NCBI RefSeq assembly: GCF_051014685.1
Contig: NW_027478598.1
Coordinates: forward strand, 682,001 to 746,000
DNA length: 64,000 bases
DNA from: Ptiloglossa arizonensis
Lineage: Eukaryota; Arthropoda; Insecta; Hymenoptera; Colletidae
Direction of reading: 5' to 3'
The notes under the pieces were generated by a model. It had not been told where the DNA came from. It saw only the letters and a program-made list of their open reading frames with translations, and ran no database searches. Shown here in pieces: positions 1-13,850 of this stretch (within the stretch, counting starts at the first letter, position 1; the number at the start of each line of letters is the position of its first letter). The position numbers and the translations under genes are program-made.

Positions 1-397
1 ATAAGTTATACGTTATACGTTATACGTTATACGTTATACGTTATACGTTATACGTTATACGTTATACGTTATACGTTATACGTTATACGTTATACGTTAT
101 ACGTTATACGATGTACGTTATACGTTATATGTAATATGTAATACGTAATACGTTATACGTTAAACGTTAGACGTTATACGTTATACGTTAAACGTTAGAC
201 GTTATACGTTATACGTTATACGTTGTACGTTATACTTTATATGTAATATGTAATACGTTATACGTTATACGCTATACGTTATACGTTACACGTTATACGT
301 TATGCGTTATGCATTATACGTTATGCGTTATACGTTATACGTTATACGTAATACGTTATACGTTATACGTTATACGTTATACGTTATACGTTATACG

Positions 398-404
398 TAT
401 ACGT
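398..404 (+). other. Single-base deletion in the unit register (1)
   Basis: TATACGT at 392-398 is followed directly by ATACGT at 399-404, one T short. The canonical unit start changes from 0 to 6 modulo 7 here. The same deletion occurs at 6979/6980, at the same distance (87 bases) from an upstream GCATTATACG, so the two are copies of one event carried by the block duplication. Confidence 0.93.
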
Positions 405-859
405 TATACGTTGTACGTTATACGTTAGACGTTATACGTTATACGTTATACGTTGTACGTTATACGTTATATGTAATATGTAATACGTTATACGTTATAC
501 GTTAAACGTTAGACGTTATACGTTATACGTTGTACGTTATTCTTTATATGTAATATGTAATACGTTATACGTTATACGTTATACGTTAAACGTTATACGT
601 TATACGTTATACGTTATACGTTATACGTTATACGTTATACGTTATACGTTATACGTTATACATTATACGTTATACGTTATACGTTATACGTTATACGTTA
701 TACGTTATACGTTATACGTTATACGTTATACGTTATACGTTATACGTTAGACGTTATAGGTTATACGTAATACGTAATACGTTATACGTTATACGATATA
801 CGTTGCACGTTATACGTTATACGATATACGTCATAAGTTATACGTTATACGTTATACGT

Positions 860-964
860 TAGACGTTACATTTTATACGTTATACGTTGTACGCTATACG
901 TTATACGTTATACGTTATACGTTATGCGTTATAGGATATACGTTATACGTGATACGTTGTACGT
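860..964 (+). repeat. Cassette G (TACATTT / TATAGGA)
   Basis: This is a 105-bp ordered run of 15 heptamers: TAGACGT at 860, TACATTT at 867 (three changes from canonical), TGTACGC at 888, TATGCGT at 923, TATAGGA at 930, GATACGT at 951 and TGTACGT at 958, with canonical units between. It recurs near 1922 and 8268, and its first part near 7523. I saw TACATTT only in the first 9 kb, so this cassette marks the left domain. The TATGCGT-TATAGGA pair has a relative near 59,450 and 62,090. Confidence 0.8.
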
Positions 965-3199
965 TATACGTTATACGTTATACGTTATACGTTATACGTT
1001 ATACGTTACACGTTATACGTTATACGTTATACGTTATACGTTATACCTTGTACGTTATACGTTATACGTTATACGTTATACGTTATTCGTTATACGTTAT
1101 ACGTTATACGTTATACGTTATACGTTATACGTTATACGTTATACGTTAAACGTTATACGTTATACGTTATACGTTATACGTTATACGTTATGCGTTATGC
1201 GTTATGCGTTATACGTTATACGTTATACGTTATGCGTTGTACGTTATACGTTATACGTTATACGTTATATGTTATTCGTTATACGTTATACGTTACACGT
1301 TATACGTTATACGTTATACGTTATACGTTATACGTTATACGTTATACGTTATACGTTATACGTTATACGTTATACGTAATACGTTATACGTTATACGTTA
1401 TACGTTATACGTTATACGTTATAAGTTATACGTTATACGTTATACGTTATACGTTATACGTTATACATTATGCGTTATACGCTATACGTAATGCGTTATA
1501 GGTCATACCTTATACGTGATACGTCATACGTTATACGTTATACGTGATACGTTATACGTTATACGTTATACGTTATACGTTGGACGTTATACGTTATATG
1601 TAATATGTAATACGTTATACGTTATACGCTATACGTTATACGTTACACGTTATACGTTATACATTACACGTTATACGTTATACGTTATGCGTTATACGTT
1701 ATGCGTTATACGTTATACGTTATACGTTATACGTTATACGTTATACGTTATACGTTATACGTTATACGTTATACGTTATACGTTGTACGTTATACGTTAT
1801 ACGTTATACGATATACGTTATACGTTATACGTTGTACTTTGTACGTTATACGTTATACGTTATACGTTGTACGTTATACGTTATGCGTTATACGTTATAC
1901 GTTGTACGTTATACGTTAAACGTTAGACGTTACATTTTATACGTTATACGTTGTACGCTATACGTTATACGTTATACGTTATACGTTATGCGTTATAGGA
2001 TATACGTTATACGTGATACGTTGTACGTTATACGTTATACGTTATACGTTATACGTTATACGTTATACGTTATACGTTACACGTTATACGTTATACATTA
2101 TACGTTATACGTTATACCTTGTACGTTATACGTTATACGTTATACGTTATACGTTATTCGTTATACGTTATACGTTATACGTTATACGTTATACGTTATA
2201 CGTTATACGTTATACGTTAAACGTTATACGTTATACGTTATACGTTATACGTTATACGTTATGCGTTATACGTTATGCGTTATCCGTTATACGTTATACG
2301 TTATGCGTTGTACGTTATACGTTATACGTTATACGTTATACGTTATTCGTTATACGTTATACGTTACACGTTATACGTTACACGTTATACGTTATACGTT
2401 ATACGTTATACGTTATACGTTATACGTTATACGTTATACGTTATACGTTATACGTTATACGTTATACGTTATACGTTATACGTTATACGTTATACGTTAT
2501 ACGTTATACGTTATACGTTATACGTTATACGTTATACGTTATACGTTATACGTTATACGTTATACGTTATACGTTAAACGTTATACGTTATACGTTATAC
2601 GTGATACGTTATACGCTATACGTTATACGTTGTACGTTATGCGTTATACGTTATGCGTTATACGATATACGTTATACGTTATACGTTGTACGTTATACGT
2701 TATACGTTATACGTTATACGTTACTCGTTATACGTAATATGTAATACGTTTTACGTTATAAGTTATACGTTATACGTTATACGTTATACGTTATACGTTA
2801 TACGTTATACGTTATACGTTATACGTTATACGTTATACGTTATACGTTATACGTTATACGTTATACGTTATACGTTATACGTTATACGTTATACGTTATA
2901 CGTTGTACGTTATACGTTATATGTAGTATGTAATACGTTATACGTTATACGTTAAACGTTAGACGTTATACGTTATACGTTATACGTTGTACGTTATACT
3001 TTATATGTAATATGTAATATGTTATACGTTATACGCTATACGTTATACGTTACACGTTATACGTTATACGTTATGCATTATACGTTGTGCGTTATACGTT
3101 ATACGTTATACGTTATACGTAATACGTTATACGTTATACGTTGTACGTTATACGTTATACGTTATACGTTATACGTTACTCGTTATACGTAATATGTAA

Positions 3200-4750
3200 T
3201 ACGTTTTACGTTATAAGTTATACGTTATACGTTATACGTTATACGTTATACGTTATATGTTATACGCTATACGTTATACGTTACACGTTATACGTTATAC
3301 GTTATGCGTTATACGTTATGCGTTATACGTTATACGTTATACGTTATACGTTATACGTTATACGTTATACGATATACGTTATACGTTATACGTTATACGT
3401 TATACGCTATACGTTATACGTTACACGTTATACGTTCTACGTTATGCGTTATACGTTATGCGTTATACGTTATACGTTATACGTTATACGTTATACGTTA
3501 TACGTTATACGTTATACGTTATACGTTATACGTTATACGTTATACGTTATACGTTAAACGTTAGACGTTATATGTTCTACGTTATACGTTGTACGTTATA
3601 CGTTATATGTAATATGTAATACGTTATACGTTATACGTTATACGCTGTACGTTATACGTTACACGTTATACGTTATACGTTATGCGTTATACGTTATGCG
3701 TTACACGTTATACGTTATACGTTATACGTTATCCGTTATACGTTATACGTTATACGTTATACGTTATACGTTATACGTTATACGATATACGTTATACGTT
3801 AAACGTTATACGTTATACGTTATACGTTATACGATATACGTTATACGTTAAAAGGTTGTACGTTATACGTAATACGTTATACGTTATACGTTATACGTTA
3901 TACGTTAAACGTTATACGTTATACGTTATACGTTATACGTTATACGTTATACGTTATACGTTATACGTTGTACGTTATACGTTGTAAGTTATAGGTTGTA
4001 CGTTATACGTTATACGTTATACGTTATACGTTATACGTTATACGTTATACGTTATACGTTATACGTTATACGTTATACGTTATACGTTATACGTTATACG
4101 TTATACGTTATACGTTATACGTTAAACGTTAGATGTTATATGTTATACGTTATACGTTGTACGCTATACGTTATATGTAATATGTAATACGTTATACGTT
4201 ATACGCTATACGTTATACGTTACACGTTATACGTTATACGTTATGCGTTATACGTTATGCGTTATACGTTATCCGTTATACGTTATACGTTATACGTTAT
4301 ACGTTATACGTTATACGTTATTCGTTATACGTTATACGTAATACGTTATACGTTATGCGTTATACGTTATACGTTATACGTTATACGTTATACGTTAAAC
4401 GTTATACGTTATACGTTATACGTTATACGATATACGTTATACGTTATACGTTATACGTTGTACGTTATACGTTATACGTTATACGTTATACGTTATACGT
4501 TATACGTTATACGTTGTACGTTATACGTTATATGTAATATGTAATACGTTATACGTTATACGTTAAACGTTAGACGTTATACGTTATACGTTATACGTTG
4601 TACGTTATACTTTATATGTAATATGTAATACGTTATACGTTATACGCTATACGTTATACGTTACACGTTACGCGTTATACGTAATATGTAATACGTTTAA
4701 CGTTATAAGTTATACGTTATACGTTATACGTTATACGTTATACGTTATAC
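3200..4750 (+). repeat. 1.95-1.98 kb offset duplication, copy 1
   Basis: Landmarks here recur downstream: 3257 to 5232 (1,975 bp), 3849 to 5796 (1,947 bp), 4257 to 6218 (1,961 bp), and a rare CGCG-bearing TACGCGT unit with CGCG at 4671 to 6646 (1,975 bp). Offsets are multiples of 7 plus 1, explained by the one-base insertion at 3849 or its copy. The TACGCGT context appears a third time with CGCG at 12,526, exactly 5,880 bp (840 units) after the second. Confidence 0.82.
3849..3856 (+). other. Single-base insertion in the unit register (2)
   Basis: An 8-bp unit TAAAAGGT replaces a 7-bp one, followed by TGTACGT at 3857. The register moves from 6 to 0 modulo 7. It contains an AAAA run, the longest homopolymer I noticed in the window. 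The same 8-bp unit is found at 5796-5803, within the duplication of this region. A related region at about 11,635 has a 7-bp TAAACGT in that place. Confidence 0.92.
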
Positions 4751-5199
4751 GTTATGCGTTATACGTTAGACGTTATACGTTATACGTTAAACGTTAGACG
4801 TTATATGTTATACGTTATACGTTGTACGTTATACTTTATATGTAATATGTAATACGTTATACGTTATACGCTATACGTTATACGTTACACGTTATACGTT
4901 ATGCGCTATACGTTATACGTTACACGTTATACGTTCTACGTTATGCGTTATACGTTATGCGATATACGTTATACGTTATACGTTATACGTTATACGTTAT
5001 ACGTTATACGTTGTACGTTATACTTTATATGTAATATGTAATATGTTATACGTTATACGCTATACGTTATACGTTACACGTTATACGTTATACGTTATGC
5101 ATTATACGTTGTGCGTTATACGTTATACGTTATACGTAATACGTTATACGTTATACGTTATACGTTATACGTTATACGTTATACGTTATACGTTGTACG

Positions 5200-6730
5200 T
5201 TATACGTTATATGTAATATGTAATACGTTATATGTTATACGCTATACGTTATACGTTACACGTTATACGTTATACGTTATGCGTTATACGTTATGCGTTA
5301 TACGTTATACGTTATACGTTATACGTTATACGTTATACGTTATACGATATACGTTATACGTTATACGTTATACGTTATACGCTATACGTTATACGTTACA
5401 CGTTATACGTTCTACGTTATGCGTTATACGTTATGCGTTATACGTTATACGTTATACGTTTAACGTTATACGTTATACGTTATACGTTATACGTTATACG
5501 TTATACGTTAAACGTTAGACGTTATATGTTCTACGTTATACGTTGTACGTTATACGTTATATGTAATATGTAATACGTTATACGTTATACGCTGTACGTT
5601 ATACGTTACACGTTATACGTTATACGTTATGCGTTATACGTTATGCGTTACACGTTATACGTTATACGTTATACGTTATACGTTATACGTTATACGTTAT
5701 ACGTTATACGTTATACGTTATACGTTATACGATATACGTTATACGTTAAACGTTATACGTTATACGTTATACGTTATACGATATACGTTATACGTTAAAA
5801 GGTTGTACGTTATACGTAATACGTTATACGTTATACGTTATACGTTATACGTTAAACGTTATACGTTATACGTTATACGTTATACGTTATACGTTATACG
5901 TTATACGTTGTACGTTATACGTTGTAAGTTATAGGTGTTACGTTATACGTTATACGTTATACGTTATACGTTATACGTTATACGTTATACGTTATACGTT
6001 ATACGTTATACGTTATACGTTATACGTTATACGTTATACGTTATACGTTATACGTTATACGTTATACGTTATACGTTATACGTTATACGTTATACGTTAA
6101 ACGTTAGATGTTATATGTTATACGTTATACGTTGTACGCTATACGTTATATGTAATATGTAATACGTTATACGTTATACGCTATACGTTATATGTTACAC
6201 GTTATACGTTATACGTTATGCGTTATACGTTATGCGTTATACGTTATCCGTTATGCGTTATACGTTATACGTTATACGTTATACGTTATACGTTATACGT
6301 TATTCGTTATACGTTATACGTAATACGTTATACGTTATGCGTTATACGTTATACGTTATACGTTATACGTTATACGTTAAACGTTATACGTTATACGTTA
6401 TACGTTATACGATATACGTTATACGTTATACGTTGTACGTTATACGTTATACGTTATACGTTATACGTTATACGTTATACGTTATACGTTGTACGTTATA
6501 CGTTATATGTAATATGTAATACGTTATACGTTATACGTTAAACGTTAGACGTTATACGTTATACGTTATACGTTGTACGTTATACTTTATATGTAATATG
6601 TAATACGTTATACGTTATACGCTATACGTTATACGTTACACGTTACGCGTTATACGTAATATGTAATACGTTTAACGTTATAAGTTATACGTTATACGTT
6701 ATACGTTATACGTTATACGTTATACGTTAT
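5200..6730 (+). repeat. 1.95-1.98 kb offset duplication, copy 2
   Basis: This is the second copy of the segment at 3.2-4.75 kb in direct orientation. Landmark units TAAAAGGT (5796) and TACGCGT (CGCG at 6646) are shared. The stretch between the two copies (about 4.75-5.2 kb) holds related cassettes with TAGACGT, TAAACGT and TATACTT in a different spacing. Confidence 0.8.
5796..5803 (+). other. Single-base insertion, copy of (2)
   Basis: TAAAAGGT is followed by TGTACGT, as at 3849, 1,947 bp downstream of it (278 units plus the one inserted base). The register moves from 0 to 1 modulo 7. It is inherited by duplication rather than an independent event, since the surrounding variant order matches. 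Confidence 0.92.
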
Positions 6731-6978
6731 ACGTTATGCGTTATACGTTAGACGTTATACGTTATACGTTAAACGTAAGACGTTACACGTTATACGTTAT
6801 ACGTTGTACGTTATACTTTATATGTAATATGTAATACGTTATACGTTATACGCTATACGTTATACGTTACACGTTATACGTTATGCGTTATGCATTATAC
6901 GTTATGCGTTATACGTTATACGTTATACGTAATACGTTATACGTTATACGTTATACGTTATACGTTATACGTTATACG

Positions 6979-6985
6979 TATACGT
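6979..6985 (+). other. Single-base deletion, copy of (1)
   Basis: TATACGT at 6973-6979 is followed by ATACGT at 6980-6985, as at 398. The register moves from 1 to 0 modulo 7. Distance from the upstream GCATTATACG landmark is identical to that at 398. Confidence 0.92.
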
Positions 6986-7048
6986 TATACGTTATACGTT
7001 ATACGTTATACGTTATACGTTATACGTTATACGTTGTACGTTATACGT

Positions 7049-7056
7049 TATAATGT
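7049..7056 (+). other. Single-base insertion in the unit register (3)
   Basis: The 8-bp unit TATAATGT stands where the cassette elsewhere has TATATGT, followed by AATATGT at 7057 and AATACGT at 7064. The register returns from 0 to 1 modulo 7. Copy 1 of this block (near 468) has the normal 7-bp unit, so the insertion postdates the block duplication or was lost from copy 1. Confidence 0.92.
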
Positions 7057-7175
7057 AATATGTAATACGTTATACGTTATACGTTAAACGTTAGACGTTA
7101 TACGTTATACGTTGTACGTTATTCTTTATATGTAATATGTAATACGTTATACGTTATACGTTATACGTTAAACGT

Positions 7176-7413
7176 TATACGTTATACGTTATACGTTATA
7201 CGTTATACGTTATACGTTATACGTTATACGTTATACGTTATACGTTATACGTTATACGTTATACGTTATACGTTATACGTTATACGTTATACGTTATACG
7301 TTATACGTTATACGTTATACGTTATACGTTATACGTTATACGTTATACGTTATACGTTATACGTTATACGTTATACGTTATACGTTATACGTTATACGTT
7401 ATACGTTATACGT
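7176..7413 (+). repeat. Longest pure tract, 34 canonical units
   Basis: This tract is 238 bp of uninterrupted TATACGT between TAAACGT (7169-7175) and TAGACGT (7414-7420). It is the longest perfect tract I found. Comparable ones lie at about 10,179-10,388 and 54,658-54,850. The matching tract in the other block copy (about 595-747) is 12 units shorter and has one TATACAT. Confidence 0.85.
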
Positions 7414-9289
7414 TAGACGTTATAGGTTATACGTAATACGTAATACGTTATACGTTATACGATATACGTTGCACGTTATACGTTATACGATATACGTCAT
7501 AAGTTATACGTTATACGTTATACGTTAGACGTTACATTTTATACGTTATACGTTGTACGTTATGCGTTGTACGTTATACGTTATACGTTATACGTTATAC
7601 GTTATTCGTTATACGTTATACGTTACACGTTATACGTTATACGTTATACGTTATACGTTATACGTTATACGTTATACGTTATACGTTATACGTTATACGT
7701 TATACGTTATACGTTATACGTAATACGTTATACGTTATACGTTATACGTTATACGTTATACGTTATACGTTATAAGTTACACGTTATACGTTATACGTTA
7801 TACGTTATACGTTATACATTATGCGTTATACGCTATACGTAATGCGTTATAGGTCATACCTTATACGTGATACGTCATACGTTATACGTTATACGTGATA
7901 CGTTATACGTTATGCGTTATACGTTATACGTTGTACGTTATACGTTATATGTAATATGTAATACGTTATACGTTATACGCTATACGTTATACGTTACACG
8001 TTATACGTTATACATTACACGTTATACGTTATACGTTATGCGTTATACGTTATGCGTTATACGTTATACGTTATACGTTATACGTTATACGTTATACGTT
8101 ATACGTTATACGTTATACGTTATACGTTGTACGTTATACGTTATACGTTATACGATATACGTTATACGTTATACGTTGTACTTTGTACGTTATACGTTAT
8201 ACGTTATACGTTGTACGTTATACGTTATGCGTTATACGTTATACGTTGTACGTTATACGTTAAACGTTAGACGTTACATTTTATACGTTATACGTTGTAC
8301 GCTATACGTTATACGTTATACGTTATACGTTATGCGTTATAGGATATACGTTATACGTGATACGTTGTACGTTATACGTTATACGTTATACGTTATACGT
8401 TATACGTTATACGTTACACGTTATACGTTATACATTATACGTTATACGTTATACCTTGTACGTTATACGTTATACGTTATACGTTATACGTTATTCGTTA
8501 TACGTTATACGTTATACGTTATACGTTATACGTTATACGTTATACGTTATACGTTAAACGTTATACGTTATACGTTATACGTTATACGTTATACGTTATG
8601 CGTTATACGTTATGCGTTATACGTTATACGTTATACGTTATGCGTTGTACGTTATACGTTATACGTTATACGTTATACGTTATTCGTTATACGTTATACG
8701 TTACACGTTATACGTTATACGTTATACGTTATACGTTATACGTTATACGTTATACGTTATACGTTATACGTTATACGTTATACGTTATACGTTATACGTT
8801 ATACGGTATACGTTATACGTTATACGTTATACGTTATACGTTATACGGTATACGTTATGCGTTATACGTTATACGTTATACGTTATACGTTATACGTTAT
8901 ACGTTATACGTTATACGTTATACGTTATACGTTATACGTTATACGTTATACGTTATACGTTAAACGTTATACGTTATACGTTATACGTGATACGTTATAC
9001 GCTATACGTTATACGTTGTACGTTATGCGTTATACGTTATGCGTTATACGATATACGTTATACGTTATACGTTGTACGTTATACGTTATACGTTATACGT
9101 TATACGTTACTCGTTATACGTAATATGTAATACGTTTTACGTTATAAGTTATACGTTATACGTTATACGTTATACGTTATACGTTATACGTTATACGTTA
9201 TACGTTATACGTTATACGTTATACGTTATACGTTATACGTTATACGTTATACGTTATACGTTATACGTTATACGTTGTACGTTATACGT

Positions 9290-10400
9290 TATATGTAGTA
9301 TGTAATACGTTATACGTTATACGTTAAACATTAGACGTTATACGTTATACGTTATACGTTGTACGTTATACTTTATATGTAATATGTAATATGTTATACG
9401 TTATACGCTATACGTTATACGTTACACGTTATACGTTATACGTTATGCATTATACGTTGTGCGTTATACGTTATACGTTATACGTAATACGTTATACGTT
9501 ATACGTTATACGTTATACGTTATACGTTATACGTTGTACGTTATACGTTATATGTAATATGTAATATGTTATACGTTATACGCTATACGTTATACGTTAC
9601 ACGTTATACGTTATACGTTGTGCGTTATACGTTATACGTTATACGTAATACGTTATACGTTATACGTTATACGTTATACGTTATACGTTATAGGTTGTAC
9701 GTTATACGTTATATGTAATATGTAATACGTTATATGTTATACGCTATACGTTATACGTTACACGTTATACGTTATACGTTATGCGTTATACGTTATGCGT
9801 TATACGTTATACGTTATACGTTATACGTTATACGTTATACGTTATACGTTATACGTTATACGTTATACGTTATACGTTATACGCTATACGTTATACGATA
9901 CACGTTATACGTTCTACGTTATGCGTTATACGTTATGCGTTATACGTTATACGTTATACGTTATACGTTATACGTTATACGTTATACGTTATACGTTATA
10001 CGTTATACGTTATACGTTATACGTTATACGTTAAACGTTAGACGTTATATGTTCTACGTTATACGTTGTACGTTATACGTTATATGTAATATGTAATACG
10101 TTATACGTTATACGCTGTACGTTATACGTTACACGTTATACGTTATACGTTATGCGTTATACGTTATGCGTTACACGTTATACGTTATACGTTATACGTT
10201 ATACGTTATACGTTATACGTTATACGTTATACGTTATACGTTATACGTTATACGTTATACGTTATACGTTATACGTTATACGTTATACGTTATACGTTAT
10301 ACGTTATACGTTATACGTTATACGTTATACGTTATACGTTATACGTTATACGTTATACGTTATACGTTATACGTTATACGTTATACGTTATACGCTATAC
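9290..10400 (+). repeat. 1,288-bp tandem duplication, copy 1
   Basis: Landmarks recur 1,288 bp (184 units) downstream without drift: ATGTAGTATG at 9293 and 10,581, the TATATGT-TATACGC cassette at 9734 and 11,022, and the TATGCGT pair starting at 10,152 and 11,440. The copies diverge after about 10,300/11,587, where copy 1 continues as pure units and copy 2 reaches a TAAACGT. Confidence 0.85.
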
Positions 10401-10574
10401 GTTATACGATACACGTTATACGTTCTACGTTATGCGTTATACGTTATATGTAATATGTAATACGTTATATGTTATACGCTATACGTTATACGTTACACGT
10501 TATACGTTATACGTTATGCGTTATACGTTATGCGTTATACGTTATACGTTATACGTTATACGTTATACGTTATA

Positions 10575-11590
10575 CGTTATATGTAGTATGTAATACGTTA
10601 TACGTTATACGTTAAACATTAGACGTTATACGTTATACGTTATACGTTGTACGTTATACTTTATATGTAATATGTAATATGTTATACGTTATACGCTATA
10701 CGTTATACGTTACACGTCATACGTTATACGTTATGCATTATACGTTGTGCGTTATACGTTATACGTTATACGTAATACGTTATACGTTATACGTTATACG
10801 TTATACGTTATACGTTATACGTTGTACGTTATACGTTATATGTAATATGTAATATGTTATACGTTATACGCTATACGTTATACGTTACACGTTATACGTT
10901 ATACGTTGTGCGTTATACGTTATACGTTATACGTAATACGTTATACGTTATACGTTATACGTTATACGTTATACGTTATACGTTGTACGTTATACGTTAT
11001 ATGTAATATGTAATACGTTATATGTTATACGCTATACGTTATACGTTACACGTTATACGTTATACGTTATGCGTTATACGTTATGCGTTATACGTTATAC
11101 GTTATACGTTATACGTTATACGTTATACGTTATACGTTATACGTTATACGTTATACGTTATACGTTATACGCTATACGTTATACGATACACGTTATACGT
11201 TCTACGTTATGCGTTATACGTTATGCGTTATACGTTATACGTTATACGTTATACGTTATACGTTATACGTTATACGTTATACGTTATACGTTATACGTTA
11301 TACGTTATACGTTATACGTTAAACGTTAGACGTTATATGTTCTACGTTATACGTTGTACGTTATACGTTATATGTAATATGTAATACGTTATACGTTATA
11401 CGCTGTACGTTATACGTTACACGTTATACGTTATACGTTATGCGTTATACGTTATGCGTTACACGTTATACGTTATACGTTATACGTTATACGTTATACG
11501 TTATACGTTATACGTTATACGTTATACGTTATACGTTATACGTTATACGTTATACGTTATACGTTATACGTTATACGTTATACGTTAAAC
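10575..11590 (+). repeat. 1,288-bp tandem duplication, copy 2
   Basis: This matches 9,290-10,300 at a constant offset of 1,288 bp. A few substitutions separate the copies (for example TACACGT-CATACGT near 10,716 against TACACGT-TATACGT near 9,428), so it is recent but not brand new. The stretch 10,390-10,575 between the copies repeats cassettes seen near 9,710 and 9,890. Confidence 0.83.
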
Positions 11591-13850
11591 GTTATACGTT
11601 ATACGTTATACGTTATACGATATACGTTATACGTTAAACGTTGTACGTTATACGTAATACGTTATACGTTATACGTTATACGTTATACGTTAAACGTTAT
11701 ACGTTATACGTTATACGTTATACGTTATACGTTATACGTTATACGTTGTACGTTATACGTTGTAAGTTATAGGTTGTACGTTATACGTTATACGTTATAC
11801 GTTATACGTTATACGTTATACGTTATACGTTATACGTTATACGTTATACGTTATACGTTATACGTTATACGTTATACGTTATACGTTATACGTTATACGT
11901 TATACGTTATACGTTATACGTTATACGTTATACGTTAAACTTTAGATGTTATATGTTATACGTTATACGTTGTACGCTATACGTAATATGTAATATGTAA
12001 TACGTTATACGTTATACGTTATACGTTATTCGTTATACGTTATACGTAATACGTTATACGTTATACGTTATACGTTATACGTTAAACGTTAGATGTTATA
12101 TGTTATACGTTATACGTTGTACGCTATACGTAATATGTAATATGTAATACGTTATACGTTATACGTTATACGTTATTCGTTATACGTTATACGTAATACG
12201 TTATACGTTATGCGTTATACGTTATACGTTATACGTTATACGTTATACGTTAAACGTTATACGTTATACGTTATACGTTATACGATATACGTTATACGTT
12301 ATACGTTGTACGTTATACGTTATACGTTATACGTTATACGTTATACGTTATACGTTATACGTTGTACGTTATACGTTATATGTAATATGTAATACGTTAT
12401 ACGTTATACGTTAAACGTTAGACGTTATACGTTATACGTTATACGTTATACGTTGTACGTTATACTTTATATGTAATATGTAATACGTTATACGTTATAC
12501 GCTATACGTTATACGTTACACGTTACGCGTTATACGTAATATGTAATACGTTTTACGTTATAAGTTATACGTTATACGTAATACGTTATACGTTATACGT
12601 TATACGTTATACGTTATACGTTATACGTTATACGTTATACGTTATACGTTATACGTTATACGTTATACGTTATACGTTATACGTTATACGTTGTACGTTA
12701 TACGTTATATGTAATATGTAATACCTTATACGTTATACGTTAAACGTTAGACGTTATACGTTATACGTTATACGTTGTACGTTATACGTTATACGTTATA
12801 CGTTATACGTTATGCATTATACGTTATACGTTATACGTTATACGTTATACGTTATTCGTTATACGTTATACGTTATACGTTATACGTTATACGTTATACG
12901 TTAAACGTTACTCGTTATACGTAATATGTAATACGTTTTACGTTATAAGTTATACGTTATACGTTATACGATACACGTTATACGTTATAGGTTATACGTT
13001 ATACGTTATACGTTATACGTTATACGTTATACGTTATACGTTATACGTTGTACGTTATACGTTATATGTAATATGTAATACGTTATACGTTATACGCTAT
13101 ACGTTATACGTTACACGTTATACGTTATACGTTATGCGTTCTCCGTTATGCGTTATACGTTATACGTTATACGTTATACGTTATACGTTATAGGTTGTAC
13201 GTTATACGTTATATGTAATATGTAATATGTTATACGTTATACGCTATACGTTATACGTTACACGTGGTACGTTATACGTTATGCGTTATACGTTATGCGT
13301 TATACGTTATACGTTATACGTTATACGTTATACGTTATACGTTATACGTTATACGTTATTCGTTATACGTTATACGTAATACGTTATACGTTATACGTTA
13401 TACGTTATACGTTATACGTTATACGTTATACGTTAAACGTTATACGTTAAACGTTATACGTTATACGTTATACGTTATACGATATACGTTATACGTTATA
13501 CGTTATACGTTAGACGTTATAGGTTATACGTAATACGTTATATGTAATATGTAATACGTTATACGTTATACGTTAAACGTTAGACGTTATACGTTATACG
13601 TTATACGTTATACGTTGTACGTTATACGTTATACGTTATACGTTATAGGTTGTACGTTATACGTTATATGTAATATGTAATATGTTATACGTTATACGCT
13701 ATACGTTATACGTTATACGTTATACGTTATACGTTATACGATATACGTTATACGTTATACGTGATACGTCATACGTTATACGTTATACGTGATACGTTAT
13801 ACGTTATACGTTATACGTTATACGTTATAGGTTGTACGTTATACGTTATA
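11590..13850 (+). repeat. Transition zone between left and middle domains
   Basis: This stretch contains TATACGT units with cassettes from the left domain up to about 12.9 kb (TAAACGT/TAGACGT followed by TATACTT and TATATGT-AATATGT; TACGCGT near 12,526) and, from about 13.2 kb, the first cassettes in the style of the right side (TATAGGT-TGTACGT, and TATTCGT followed two units later by AATACGT). I see no unique sequence and no clear single period. Confidence 0.7.

Larger units (their letters stand above)
1..2955 (+). repeat. Left block, copy 1
   Basis: This higher-order segment is rich in pure TATACGT tracts, with cassettes around variant units TAGACGT, TAAACGT, TACATTT and TATAGGA. It is repeated at about 6,582-9,307. 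Landmarks pair up: the missing-base unit at 398/399 with 6979/6980, the TATTCTTTATATG context near 540 with 7122, TAGACGT at 748 with 7414, and a rare ATGTAGTATG at 2921 with 9293. The offset drifts from about 6,581 to 6,666 and then to 6,372 because pure tracts between landmarks differ by whole units. Boundaries are approximate. Confidence 0.85.
6582..9307 (+). repeat. Left block, copy 2
   Basis: This is the second copy of the segment at 1-2955, in the same orientation, with the same order of variant heptamers. It carries a private one-base insertion at 7049-7056 that copy 1 lacks. It also has a longer pure tract (7176-7413) than the matching stretch of copy 1 (about 595-747), which contains one TATACAT unit. 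The end merges into the 1,288-bp tandem duplication that follows. Confidence 0.83.

Noticed and set aside
860..964. TACATTT unit as the edge of an inserted foreign element
   Set aside because: It keeps the 7-bp phase and is flanked by normal units; three substitutions in one heptamer explain it.
7867..9123. A 418-codon open frame of repeated YTLYVIR, and shorter ones all over the + strand
   Set aside because: It is the unavoidable reading of a stop-free heptamer in every + frame; the same stretch is open in other frames too, and breaks follow variant units. No start context, domain or frame conservation supports a protein.
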